A stretch of DNA of 29,403 nucleotides from DATGMP01 sp035293565 (GTDB taxonomy: Bacteria; Pseudomonadota; Alphaproteobacteria; BOG-932; Roseiterribacteraceae): NCBI GenBank assembly GCA_035293565.1, contig DATGMP010000083.1, positions 1-29,403 of the forward strand, given 5' to 3'. The translations under genes and the position numbers were made by a program. Within the stretch, counting starts at the first letter, position 1, and the number at the start of each line of letters is the position of its first letter. A model generated the notes under the pieces. The model saw only the letters and a program-made list of their open reading frames with translations, was not told where the DNA came from and made no database searches. This document shows positions 17,175-26,707 of the stretch, piece by piece.

Positions 17175-17504
17175 CGAGTGAGCGCCCCACCCTATGCCCA
17201 AGACGGGCTAATTTCCCTCATACAACACATCGGCGACGCTCCAGGCAATATCGAACGGCCTCCGGAACCCGCGCGTCTCGGTCGCAACCCCATGGATTTG
17301 GCCGAAAAGCGGCCGCGCGACGACCGCACGGCGGTGCGACAGGCGCATTGACATGCAGCAAGCCGACGGCGTCAAGCACCGCGCATCGCGCTGAGAATAA
17401 AGCCGTTATCCGTTGTTATTTAATGCTTTTCTGCCGCTAACGCGTTCTTGACCTTACGGCGCGAGGATGTCAGGAGATAGGGGGCAAGAGAGGGTACCTG
17501 CTAC
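17175..17504. other. Intergenic region between hemA and the exported protein at 17505
   Basis: About 330 bases without a credible gene. It holds the divergent starts of hemA and the exported protein. TTGACA at 17348-17353 could be a -35 box on the plus strand, but no good -10 follows at 16-18 nt. A GGAAC at 17263-17267 lacks a GTT partner. GAGAGGG about 10 nt before 17505 is the ribosome binding site of the next gene. The stretch near 17396-17445 is clearly more AT-rich than the rest. Confidence 0.4.
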
Positions 17505-18035
17505 ATGGCCGAGCGGCTGATCAAGGCGAGCGCCGTCGCGCTCATAGGCGCCATCGCAATGTTTCCGGCTGCGGCGAACGCGGCATGCGTTCCAACCGCC
17601 GACCAAAAATCGGTTGGGATGCGGGCGCTTCAGACCGAACTCATGGTCGCCGGTCTCAAATGCGGCGCCGAACGCTGGAACAGCTTCGCCAAACAGTTCA
17701 AGACGACCCTAAAGAGCGATGCCGATCGGCTGCAATCCTTGTTCCGGAAGACCTATGGCAGGGGTGGGGCGGAGCGGATGAACGCCTTCGTGACGCAACT
17801 GGCCAACGACGCATCGCAACGCAGCAACGGAACCGCGGAAGCCGACTATTGCCGGCAGGAAAACCAACTTTTCGAGCAGGTGCTGGCCCTGACGGGAACG
17901 GAACTCGAGCGCTTTTCCGCGTCCCGGGCGTTGGCCGTTCCCGCGCCCGTGGCGCTCTGCCAACCTGAGGACGGCCTGTCTGCCACGACTGTTGCGGCGG
18001 CACGGCCCGGACCGGCTGTCGGGCCACGCCACTGA
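17505..18035 (+). CDS. Exported protein of unknown function
   Basis: This 176-residue protein starts with a signal peptide (MAERLIKASAVALIGAI..., probable cut after AANA at 26 or 27). The mature part has four cysteines (28, 53, 116 and 152), enough for two disulfides, and is mostly helical with a repeated Phe/Lys/Arg pattern near 58-98 (WNSFAKQF, LQSLFRKTYG, MNAFVTQL). The last 25 residues are rich in Ala, Pro and Gly. GAGAGGG precedes the ATG by about 10 nt. I do not recognise the family. Codon use is like its neighbours. It is followed by a strong hairpin and the convergent OmpA-family gene. Confidence 0.7.
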   Translation: MAERLIKASAVALIGAIAMFPAAANAACVPTADQKSVGMRALQTELMVAGLKCGAERWNSFAKQFKTTLKSDADRLQSLFRKTYGRGGAERMNAFVTQLANDASQRSNGTAEADYCRQENQLFEQVLALTGTELERFSASRALAVPAPVALCQPEDGLSATTVAAARPGPAVGPRH

Positions 18036-18048
18036 CGCCTGATGCGAA

Positions 18049-18071
18049 GACGGCGCCTGAGCGGCGCCGTC
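18049..18071. terminator. Hairpin between two convergent genes, probable two-way terminator
   Basis: GACGGCGCC at 18049-18057 pairs perfectly with GGCGCCGTC at 18063-18071 across a 5-nt loop. It lies 14 nt after the exported protein's stop and about 30 nt after the OmpA-family gene's stop on the other strand. There is no long T run on either side, so termination would be weak or Rho-assisted. Confidence 0.55.
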
Positions 18072-18102
18072 CCGACCCGAGACATTTCTATCGTCGGCCA
18101 GC

Positions 18103-19278
18103 TCAGCTGGTGGACCCGTTGGAGCCCCCGAGGATGATCTGGACACGCCGGTTCTGCGGCTCGCGGACGCCGTCCGCCGTAGGAACCAACAGATCGTGCT
18201 TGCCCTTACCAACAATCTCCATCTCGCTCCTCTGGATGCCGTTTGCTTCCAGCTCGGCCGCGACGGCTTCGGCTCGACGGCGCGAAAGCCGCATATTGTA
18301 GGCTTCCGAGCCGACGGTGTCCGTGTACCCGGTCACGTTGATTTGCGTGACGTTCGCCGTCTTTGAGTTGCTCGCCGCTTGATCGACTATCCGCCGCGCC
18401 TCCGGTGTCAGGTCCGATTTATCGAAGTCAAAGAATACTAGATAGTTGCGCACCGTCGGGGCCGGCGGCGGCGGGGGCGGCGGCACATAGGTCGCGCTTT
18501 GCGCCCGCGTCTCCTGCTGCTCCGGCCCTCCGAATGCCCAGCGGACGTTCACCAGAGCCGCTTGGGACTTGTAGTTGTTCGACATGCCGGTCGGATGATC
18601 GGCCAGCCCGAAATAGCGGTACTCCACGCCCAGCGTCAGGTTGGGCGTCACCGCATAACCCACGCCGGCAATGCCCTGGTACGCGAAGGCCGTCCGGGAA
18701 GCGCTCGAAACCGGCCCGGGCGAATAGGACAGATGGATGTTTCGGTTCTGGTCGTCGGCGGCGCCGATGCCGATGCCGATATAGGGTTTCAGTCCGATTC
18801 CGTTGATATACGGGCCAAGATTGAGATCGTAGAGGCCATTGACCATTCCGCTCCAAACCTGGCTATGGCCGACGGCGTTGCCCAAGCTGTCGATCGCATG
18901 GATTTTGCCATCGCGGTAGCCGGCCTCGAGCTCGACCCGGAAGCCGTTCATCCAGTCGCCAAAAGTGCTTCCGAAGGAACGTCCGAACGACAGCAGCCCG
19001 ACATAGGAGCTGTCATAGTCCGGCTTTGCAGGCACCGAGCCGCGGATGAAGGGCTGCGCGACCGCGTTGGGCCCGGTCCCGGGAACCAGCAGGCGCGGAT
19101 GCTGCTGCCAGTTCCAGCCGCCCGATCCGCTGACGTACCAGCTGCCGCCGTCGAACCAGGAGGTTTCCTGCGACGCATCCCGGCTGGTGTTATATTGGGC
19201 GAGTGCCGGCGGTGCCGCGGCGCATAGGAAAGCTGCCGCCGCGACCGCGGCGCGAGACCAATCATTGCTGTTCATCAT
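18103..19278 (-). CDS. OmpA-family outer-membrane protein
   Basis: This 391-residue protein has a signal peptide (cut probably after ALA27), an N-terminal eight-strand barrel domain at about 45-250 with alternating aromatic residues, a run of seven prolines at 266-272, and an OmpA-like peptidoglycan-binding domain. In the latter, VFFDFDKSDL at 281-290 and TGYTDTVGSEAYNMRLSRRRAE with Asp320 and Arg330/334 are the diaminopimelate-binding residues. It anchors the outer membrane to the wall. Two ATGs stand together at 19278 and 19275; GGAAGG fits the second one better. A full-consensus EcfG promoter lies about 85 nt upstream, so it is likely raised under general stress. Confidence 0.92.
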   Translation of the reverse strand: MMNSNDWSRAAVAAAAFLCAAAPPALAQYNTSRDASQETSWFDGGSWYVSGSGGWNWQQHPRLLVPGTGPNAVAQPFIRGSVPAKPDYDSSYVGLLSFGRSFGSTFGDWMNGFRVELEAGYRDGKIHAIDSLGNAVGHSQVWSGMVNGLYDLNLGPYINGIGLKPYIGIGIGAADDQNRNIHLSYSPGPVSSASRTAFAYQGIAGVGYAVTPNLTLGVEYRYFGLADHPTGMSNNYKSQAALVNVRWAFGGPEQQETRAQSATYVPPPPPPPAPTVRNYLVFFDFDKSDLTPEARRIVDQAASNSKTANVTQINVTGYTDTVGSEAYNMRLSRRRAEAVAAELEANGIQRSEMEIVGKGKHDLLVPTADGVREPQNRRVQIILGGSNGSTS

Positions 19279-19362
19279 ATACCTTCCGAATTATGACATT
19301 CGGACCCGGACGGGTCCGACCGCCGGAAGCACGCATTAGCCGCGCGATCCGACACCGTTCAG

Positions 19363-19387
19363 AACGGATGTTCTACTGTCGCGTTCC
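19363..19387 (-). promoter_or_regulatory. EcfG-type promoter of the OmpA-family gene
   Basis: On the minus strand GGAAC (19387-19383), 16 nt, CGTT (19366-19363) is a full consensus match. The start of transcription would be near 19356. The plus strand reads AGAAC, 16 nt, CGTT over the same bases, one mismatch from consensus, with no gene downstream in that direction. Confidence 0.65.
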
Positions 19388-19536
19388 GATTTCTGTTCTG
19401 TATTCTCGCGGGAGATGCATTTCGGCAACAGGCTACTTTTTAGTGAGCATTATAAAAATGGATTGCCATAATTTCGTCGAATTCATTAACGATACAAAGA
19501 AATGTTCGATTTGTTTTTGTTGATGCTCCGAATAAA

Positions 19537-19562
19537 AAGCCCGACGCCGTAGCGTCGGGCTT
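19537..19562 (-). terminator. Rho-independent terminator of the His-rich protein gene
   Basis: An 11-bp perfect stem (19537-19547 with 19552-19562) and a 4-nt loop, followed on the minus strand by TTTTTATT. It lies about 30 nt after the stop of the His-rich gene. This is the cleanest intrinsic terminator in the window. Confidence 0.85.
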
Positions 19563-19590
19563 CGCGAGAGAGGCGGATATCAGCGATAGG

Positions 19591-19917
19591 TCAGCTGGGA
19601 GTCTCCGCTTGATGCAAGCATTGCTCCTGCTCCGGCGTCGGATTTGCGCTGACATGGCAGGCATTGAGCTTGTCGGCGTCATAGTCCGAAGCGGCACTGT
19701 TCCGCGCCTGCTGGCCATGATGCCTGTGATGCCGATGATGCATGCCTTTCATCTCGGACTTGGAAGCATCGCTCGATGTATCAGCCGGAGCGGCGCTCGT
19801 ATCCGAACTTGCGGCTGGCGGCGCAGCCGAGCTGCCTGAAGTATCTGAATTCTGAGCAAAAGCCGACACGCCGGCGAACAAGGCCACGGCGGCGGCGAGA
19901 CCCATGATCTTCGACAT
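19591..19917 (-). CDS. Small exported His-rich protein of unknown function
   Basis: This 108-residue protein starts MSKIMGLAAAVALFAGVSAFA, a signal peptide cut probably after Ala21. The mature part is a Ser/Ala/Asp/Thr-rich disordered stretch to about 55, then a histidine cluster (MHHRHHRHHGQQ, six His in eight positions, 60-67), and a C-terminal part with two cysteines (87 and 100) in CHVSANPTPEQEQC. The His cluster could bind Ni, Cu or Zn in the periplasm. AAGGGG precedes the ATG. It has its own terminator and its own EcfG-type promoter, so it is a single-gene stress unit. I do not recognise a family. Confidence 0.75.
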   Translation of the reverse strand: MSKIMGLAAAVALFAGVSAFAQNSDTSGSSAAPPAASSDTSAAPADTSSDASKSEMKGMHHRHHRHHGQQARNSAASDYDADKLNACHVSANPTPEQEQCLHQAETPS

Positions 19918-19951
19918 GGTCAACCCCTTGCGTTGTTTCCTTCCACAAAAC

Positions 19952-19976
19952 AACCCCTGGAAAAGTGGGGAGTTCC
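19952..19976 (-). promoter_or_regulatory. EcfG-type promoter of the His-rich protein gene
   Basis: On the minus strand GGAAC (19976-19972), 17 nt, GTT (19954-19952). The base before GTT is G, not the preferred C. Transcription would start near 19945, about 28 nt before the ATG. The position and orientation are right for the gene. Confidence 0.6.
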
Positions 19977-19987
19977 CAAACTCGACC

Positions 19988-20013
19988 GGCGGTCGCGGCA
20001 AACCGCGACCGCC
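19988..20013 (-). terminator. Strong hairpin after clpB, probable terminator
   Basis: GGCGGTCGCGG at 19988-19998 pairs perfectly with CCGCGACCGCC at 20003-20013 over a 4-nt loop. It lies 7 nt after the clpB stop on the minus strand. No T run follows directly, so it may end transcription with help or protect the 3' end. It separates clpB from the His-rich gene's promoter. Confidence 0.65.
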
Positions 20014-20020
20014 AGCGGTT

Positions 20021-22630
<2,610 letters not shown>

Positions 22631-22709
22631 TCAGGCACTCCTCGTTCATTATCGGGCCCTCAGTTCGAGGCGCCCCGGAAAACGCTGCCCTCAATGAGGC
22701 GCAACGCAA

Positions 22710-22729
22710 GAGCGGCAGACTTGCCGCTC
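22710..22729. repeat. Hairpin in the clpB leader
   Basis: GAGCGGCA at 22710-22717 pairs with TGCCGCTC at 22722-22729 over GACT. It would sit near the 5' end of the clpB message, about 80 nt before the start codon. A role in stability or in temperature-dependent translation is possible but only inferred. Confidence 0.35.
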
Positions 22730-22741
22730 CCCGAGGAGAAT

Positions 22742-22769
22742 ATCTGGGCAGTTTCGCGCCCGATCCAAG
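22742..22769 (-). promoter_or_regulatory. Heat-shock (RpoH/sigma-32-like) promoter of clpB
   Basis: On the minus strand CTTGGA (22769-22764), 15 nt, CCCAGAT (22748-22742) followed by ATT. This resembles the RpoH consensus CTTG-N17-C-[CT]-TAT-type promoters of alphaproteobacteria. Transcription would start near 22735, leaving a leader of about 105 nt. Confidence 0.5.
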
Positions 22770-22865
22770 GTCTCTGCAGTAAAGAGTGCCCCTTAGACCG
22801 GGCGATGCGCTCTGACGCCGATCAAATTTGCGCCGGGAAAAGGTCGAACACCGGCCTCGACGATT

Positions 22866-23672
22866 TCAACCGTCCAAGCCCGGCTCGGAATCACCCCCGA
22901 GATCGGGCAATGAAGGCTGCTGCCGCTCGCGGCGCGGCAGTCTGCCGCGTCGCGGCTGCTCTGGCGCGGCACTGAGCTCCGCGGGCTGCGCCGGCGCGAC
23001 CTCGGGCCTTGCGGGCTCATCCGGCTGATGCCCGTTGAGATCCCACTGGCGCGGCCTCTCGGGCTGCGAATTGTCCGGCCTGCCCTCGAGTTCGCCTCCC
23101 GCAGACGCCTCGCTGGGCTGCGGCCGAGAGGAGGCCTCCGGCTGCGGCCGGCGTTGGCCGTCTTCCTGATGACGGCCGTAGGAGTCCTGCTGGCTTCGAT
23201 AGGCGTTCTCGCCCTGTTGCCGATATCCGGGGTCCGGCTGGGGCCGATATGCCTGGTCAATGCGTGGCTGGGGGCCGGATTCGCCCGATTCCTCGCCGAA
23301 ATCCTCTCCGCCCTCGCCATTCATCTCGTCCCCGGGATGGGCACGATAATCCTGCCCGTAGCCTTGCCCATCCGGCCGATAGCGGCGCTGAGGATCGTTC
23401 GGATTCTGGTTCTGATTCTGCTGCTCCTGAATCGCGGCGATGATCCGATAATAGTGTTCGGCGTGCTGCAGATAGCTCTCCGCCATGATTCGGTCGCCGG
23501 AAGAGGCCGCGTCCCGCGCCAATTGCAGGTATTTCTCATGAACCTGATAGGCGCTTCCGCGAATGCGCACATCGGGGCCGTTGGAATCGAAAGTCTGCAT
23601 GCGCAACGGCATATTCGGCCGTCGCCCGTTATTGCGCCCGCGCGAGCGTTTCGGGTTGGGTCCCTGTCTCAT
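22866..23672 (-). CDS. DUF4167-domain protein, probable nucleic-acid-associated
   Basis: This 268-residue protein has the conserved alphaproteobacterial DUF4167 domain at about 22-95, with VRIRGSAYQVHEKYLQLARDA and AESYLQHAEHYYRII. Before it is a basic leader (RQGPNPKRSRGRNNGRRPN). The last 170 residues are low-complexity, rich in Gln, Arg, Pro, Gly and Tyr, and should be disordered. The basic head and disordered tail suggest RNA or ribosome contact, but no function is established that I can name. It follows prmC by about 175 nt. Two alternative hairpins lie in its leader. Confidence 0.9.
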   Translation of the reverse strand: MRQGPNPKRSRGRNNGRRPNMPLRMQTFDSNGPDVRIRGSAYQVHEKYLQLARDAASSGDRIMAESYLQHAEHYYRIIAAIQEQQNQNQNPNDPQRRYRPDGQGYGQDYRAHPGDEMNGEGGEDFGEESGESGPQPRIDQAYRPQPDPGYRQQGENAYRSQQDSYGRHQEDGQRRPQPEASSRPQPSEASAGGELEGRPDNSQPERPRQWDLNGHQPDEPARPEVAPAQPAELSAAPEQPRRGRLPRRERQQPSLPDLGGDSEPGLDG

Positions 23673-23704
23673 CCTGCGTATCTCATGAGTTTGCCGGTTT
23701 CAGT

Positions 23705-23764
23705 GCTACGGGTCCCGCTGGGACGCCACCGTAGCTCCACAAGCGACACACCACGCCCAGCGGG
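23705..23764 (-). promoter_or_regulatory. Leader with two competing hairpins before the DUF4167 gene
   Basis: Structure A: GCTACGG (23705-23711) with CCGTAGC (23729-23735), stacked on GTCCC (23712-23716) with GGGAC (23720-23724). Structure B: CCCGCTGGG (23714-23722) with CCCAGCGGG (23756-23764). The two share bases and exclude each other. Both lie 33-92 nt before the start codon, in the transcribed leader if the promoter is at 23783-23806. This is the layout of a switch, though unproven. Confidence 0.4.
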
Positions 23765-23782
23765 CCAAAATGCCGAGTTACC

Positions 23783-23806
23783 AACCCGGCCCCGTCGAGG
23801 GGTTCC
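23783..23806 (-). promoter_or_regulatory. Possible weak EcfG-type promoter before the DUF4167 gene
   Basis: On the minus strand GGAAC (23806-23802), 16 nt, GTT (23785-23783). Counted to the four-base form (C)GTT, the spacer is one base shorter than in the better matches, and the preceding base is G. It is oriented toward the DUF4167 gene, with a leader of about 105 nt. Confidence 0.3.
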
Positions 23807-23848
23807 GATGATGCCGCGGGCTGCACATTAGACCGTTGGGTTCAGATT

Positions 23849-24733
23849 TCAATCGATTTTGTCAGCCCCGCTTGGCTCCAGCACCAAAGCCCGCTCGATG
23901 CCAGCGAGATCCCGCCGCCGCGCGCGCTCGGCGAGGCCGTTCTCGGCCGCCAGCGCAGAAACGTCGTCCATCTGCCCTGCCCCGACCTCCAGCACCGCCA
24001 ACCCGGCAGGTGCCAGGAGCGCAGAAACGGCCGGCAATATGCGGCGATAGGCGTCGAGCCCATCGGGGCCGCCATCGAGCGCCTCCGGAGGATCATAGCC
24101 CCTCACCTCGGGCGATAGATGGGCAATTTCGCCGCTGGGGATATAGGGCGGGTTGGATATGATCACGTCGAACGGGCCCGTGAGGCCCTCAGCCCAATCG
24201 CCCTGACGAATCGTCGCGCGCCCGCTCAAACCATGGGCCTCGGCATTCATTTGGGCGGTCAAAACGGCGCCCGCCGAGGAATCGACTCCGATTCCTCGAG
24301 CGTTCCCGTATTCGGACAGCAGCGCCAAGAGGAGCGCGCCGGTTCCGGTACCGAGGTCGAGGATTCTGACCGGAGCAGTGCGATCCGGAATCGCGGCGAC
24401 GACCGCCTCGATCAGACTTTCAGTGTCGGCGCGCGGATCGAGAGTCGATGGGGAGACATTGAGGTCAAGCGTCCAGAAGTGACGCCGTCCGACGATACGT
24501 GCGACCGGCTCGCGCGACGCCCGACGCGCCAATGAAGCCGCGAGTTGGGCCCGCTCTTCCTCGTTCAACACGCGATCCGGGCCCAGGAAGAGTCCTTCCC
24601 AGCCAGTTCCAAGCGCATGCTGGACGATCAGCCTCGCGTCCAGCACAGGCGTCTCCAAGCTCAGCGATTTCAGATAGACGACGGCTTCCTTCAGAGCCGC
24701 GCGGCTTGTGGCCGCCTTGAGTGCGTAACTCAC
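23849..24733 (-). CDS. prmC: PrmC, release factor glutamine methyltransferase
   Basis: This 294-residue SAM-dependent enzyme methylates the glutamine of the GGQ motif in release factors. The N-terminal helical domain covers about 1-85; SAM motif I is DLGTGTG at 126-132, and the catalytic NPPY stands at 194-197. The start is a GTG overlapping the prfA stop by 4 nt (GTGA), so enzyme and substrate are co-translated. DPRADTESL replaces the more common IPRPETE, as seen in other alphaproteobacteria. Confidence 0.96.
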   Translation of the reverse strand: MSYALKAATSRAALKEAVVYLKSLSLETPVLDARLIVQHALGTGWEGLFLGPDRVLNEEERAQLAASLARRASREPVARIVGRRHFWTLDLNVSPSTLDPRADTESLIEAVVAAIPDRTAPVRILDLGTGTGALLLALLSEYGNARGIGVDSSAGAVLTAQMNAEAHGLSGRATIRQGDWAEGLTGPFDVIISNPPYIPSGEIAHLSPEVRGYDPPEALDGGPDGLDAYRRILPAVSALLAPAGLAVLEVGAGQMDDVSALAAENGLAERARRRDLAGIERALVLEPSGADKID

Positions 24734-25803
24734 GCGAGTTCCGCCAGCCTTTCGGCCTGATCGCTGGCGATCAATGCGTCGATGATCTCATCGAGCGCTT
24801 CGCCGGACATCACTTTGTCGATCTTATAAAGGGTCAGGTTGATCCGATGGTCACTCACCCGCCCCTGCGGGAAGTTGTAGGTTCGAATCCGCTCCGAGCG
24901 ATCGCCGGTTCCGACCTGCCCGCGACGGTTTGCGGCACGCTCCGCGTCGAGCTTCGACCGCTCGGCATCGTAAAGCCGCGCGCGAAGAATCTTCAACGCC
25001 TTGGCCTTGTTCTTGTGCTGCGATTTCTCGTCCTGCTGGCTGACGACGATTCCCGTCGGCAGATGGGTGATGCGTACTGCGCTGTCGGTGGTGTTCACCG
25101 ACTGCCCACCCGGTCCTGACGATCGGAACACGTCGATCCTCAAATCCTTGTCGTTGATCACGATGTCGACATCCTCGGCTTCGGGAAGCACGGCTACGGT
25201 CGCGGTCGAAGTATGAATTCGCCCTTGCGCCTCCGTCTTCGGGACCCGCTGCACGCGATGGACGCCTGATTCGAATTTGAGCCGGGCGAAGACGCCCTTG
25301 CCGGTGATTTCGGCCACTGCCTCCTTGAAGCCGCCGAGATCGGTATAGGAGGTCTCCATGGTCTCGAACCGCCAGCCATGGAGTTGCGCGTAACGCTGAT
25401 ACATCTGGAAGAGCTCGCCGGCGAACAGCGCGGCCTCATCCCCGCCGGCACCCGCGCGTACCTCCAAGATCGCGCTTTTGTCGTCGGCAGCGTCCTTGGG
25501 AAGCAGCAGGACCTGAATCTCGCGCTCGAGCACCGGAATGCGCTCCTTGAGGGCGTGGAATTCCTCCTCGGCCAGCGCTCGCATCTCGGAGTCGGTCGCG
25601 GGATCGGCGATCAGAGACGCGAGGTCCGCCGCCTCGGCGCGACGCCGCCTGAGCTCCTCCACCGACTCCGCGATCGGGGTCAGCTCGGCGAATTCCTTCG
25701 AAAGGCGTTGGAAATCGTCGGGCTGGACGTTCGCCCCCGACAGCGCATCCCGCAATTCGAGATAGCGGGTCGCGACCCGGTCGAGATTGTGCTGCAGATC
25801 CAC
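24730..25803 (-). CDS. prfA: Peptide chain release factor 1
   Basis: This 357-residue factor ends translation at UAA and UAG. The GGQ motif is at 232-234 in SSGPGGQSVNTTDSAVR; the stop-codon recognition tripeptide reads PKT at 188-190 in RVPKTEAQGRIHTST, the class-1 position. The start is GTG 25803 with no clear ribosome binding site. It is first in an operon with prmC. A tRNA-like TTCGAATCC string inside is part of the codons for the conserved RIRTYNFPQG and is not a tRNA. Confidence 0.97.
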   Translation of the reverse strand: MDLQHNLDRVATRYLELRDALSGANVQPDDFQRLSKEFAELTPIAESVEELRRRRAEAADLASLIADPATDSEMRALAEEEFHALKERIPVLEREIQVLLLPKDAADDKSAILEVRAGAGGDEAALFAGELFQMYQRYAQLHGWRFETMETSYTDLGGFKEAVAEITGKGVFARLKFESGVHRVQRVPKTEAQGRIHTSTATVAVLPEAEDVDIVINDKDLRIDVFRSSGPGGQSVNTTDSAVRITHLPTGIVVSQQDEKSQHKNKAKALKILRARLYDAERSKLDAERAANRRGQVGTGDRSERIRTYNFPQGRVSDHRINLTLYKIDKVMSGEALDEIIDALIASDQAERLAELA

Positions 25804-25887
25804 TTGATCGGTACTCGGGATTAGCCGTCGCCGCCCTTATCGGACGAAGCCCTTGGCGGGGCAAGCTCCGCCGCGCTGGATTCTTAG

Positions 25888-25903
25888 GTTAGCAAGGTCT
25901 AAC
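25888..25903. promoter_or_regulatory. Dyad just before arsR, probable self-regulatory operator
   Basis: GTTAG at 25888-25892 and CTAAC at 25899-25903 form a dyad with a 6-nt spacer, 7 nt before the arsR start. It takes the place where a ribosome binding site would be. ArsR-family repressors commonly bind such sites over their own promoter. Confidence 0.5.
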
Positions 25904-25910
25904 ATTAGCC

Positions 25911-26222
25911 ATGACTTACAAATCTGCATTGCAGGCGGTTGCCGACCCCATGCGGCTGCAGATACTCGAGCGGCTGCGTGAGGGGCCCCGCCCTGCTGGT
26001 CAGATCGCGGCTGGACTTCCGGTAACCCGGCCCGCCGTCTCGCAACACCTCAAGGTCCTGAAAGATGCCGGCCTGATCGAAGAGCGGCGGGAGGGGACGC
26101 GTCGCATCTATGCGGCCAACCCCGCCGCGCTGGGCGAGCTGCGCGCTTTCATAGATGGGCTCTGGCGCGACGCGCTCAATGCCTTCGCCGACTTCACAGA
26201 CAAGACGGAGGACTCGAAATGA
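25911..26222 (+). CDS. ArsR-family winged-helix repressor
   Basis: This 103-residue regulator has the ArsR winged helix: QAVADPMRLQILERL, recognition helix TRPAVSQHLKVLKDAGLI at about 39-56, and a wing RREGTRRIYAAN. There are no cysteine pairs for metal binding, so it belongs to the metal-free group that is often paired with SRPBCC proteins. It overlaps the SRPBCC gene by 4 nt (ATGA). No ribosome binding site is evident, so the message may be nearly leaderless. An inverted repeat lies just upstream. Confidence 0.92.
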   Translation: MTYKSALQAVADPMRLQILERLREGPRPAGQIAAGLPVTRPAVSQHLKVLKDAGLIEERREGTRRIYAANPAALGELRAFIDGLWRDALNAFADFTDKTEDSK

Positions 26223-26700
26223 AGGAGAGCGGCGAACCGGTCGCGTTCGAGGTGCCGCCGATCGTGAAGCAGGTGACGATCGCGAAGCCCGTCGACCAGG
26301 TATTTCGAATGTTCACGGCCGAAAACGCCCGATGGTGGCCGCTCAAAGGATATTCAGTTGGCAAGGAAGCGGCGAACTTCTGCGCGATCGAGCCGCGCGC
26401 CGGGGGTCGCGTTTTCGAACGATCGGAGCAAGGCACCGAGTGCGATTGGGGGACAGTTCTGATCTGGGATCCGCCACGGGCCTTCGCCTGCTCCTGGAAT
26501 CCCCCGCATCCCGAGCATCCGATTGAAACCGCGCAACGCGTCGAGGTGCGCTTTGTCGCCGAGTCGCCGGCGGTCACCGCGTCGAGCTGATCCATTCCGG
26601 CTGGGAGGCGAATGCCGAGGGGCAAAAGATGCGCGGTGCCTATGATGGCGGGTGGGTTCAGGTCTTCGAGGTCTGCTTCAAGAATTTCGCCGCACGCTGA
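26219..26700 (+). pseudogene. SRPBCC/AHSA1-domain protein, broken by a one-base frameshift
   Basis: The first frame (26219-26590, 123 residues) follows the AHSA1/SRPBCC plan: VKQVTIAKPVDQVFRMFT, ARWWPL, GGRVFER, WGTVLIWDPPRAFACSW, then VEVRFVAESPAV and an early stop. In the -1 direction the family's last part goes on directly: GHRVELIHSGWEANAEG ... YDGGWVQVFEVCFKNFAAR, ending at 26700. The whole stretch of 482 nt is one short of 161 codons, and the loss lies near 26566-26573 in a GCCGGCGG run. It may be a true mutation or a sequencing error. The intact protein would bind a small hydrophobic ligand and pair with the ArsR regulator. Confidence 0.85.
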
Positions 26701-26707
26701 TCGATGC

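Larger units (their letters stand above)
19279..19590. other. Intergenic region between the OmpA-family and His-rich genes
   Basis: About 310 bases, AT-richer than the neighbours, without a credible gene. It contains the leader and EcfG promoter of the OmpA-family gene (19363-19387) and the terminator of the His-rich gene (19537-19562). The stretch 19400-19530 has many T runs and no feature I can name; a small RNA here cannot be excluded. Confidence 0.5.

Noticed and set aside
17263..17290. GGAAC in the hemA upstream region
   Set aside because: No GTT at 16-17 nt on that strand; reads CAAC instead.
17348..17375. TTGAC...GTCAA dyad between hemA and the exported protein, as an FNR-like site
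   Set aside because: The arm is TTGAC, not TTGAT, and the spacing (17 nt) is too wide for FNR.
24880..24900. A tRNA-like T-loop string GGTTCGAATCC
   Set aside because: It lies in prfA on the coding strand opposite conserved codons (RIRTYNFPQG), and no acceptor or anticodon stem surrounds it.
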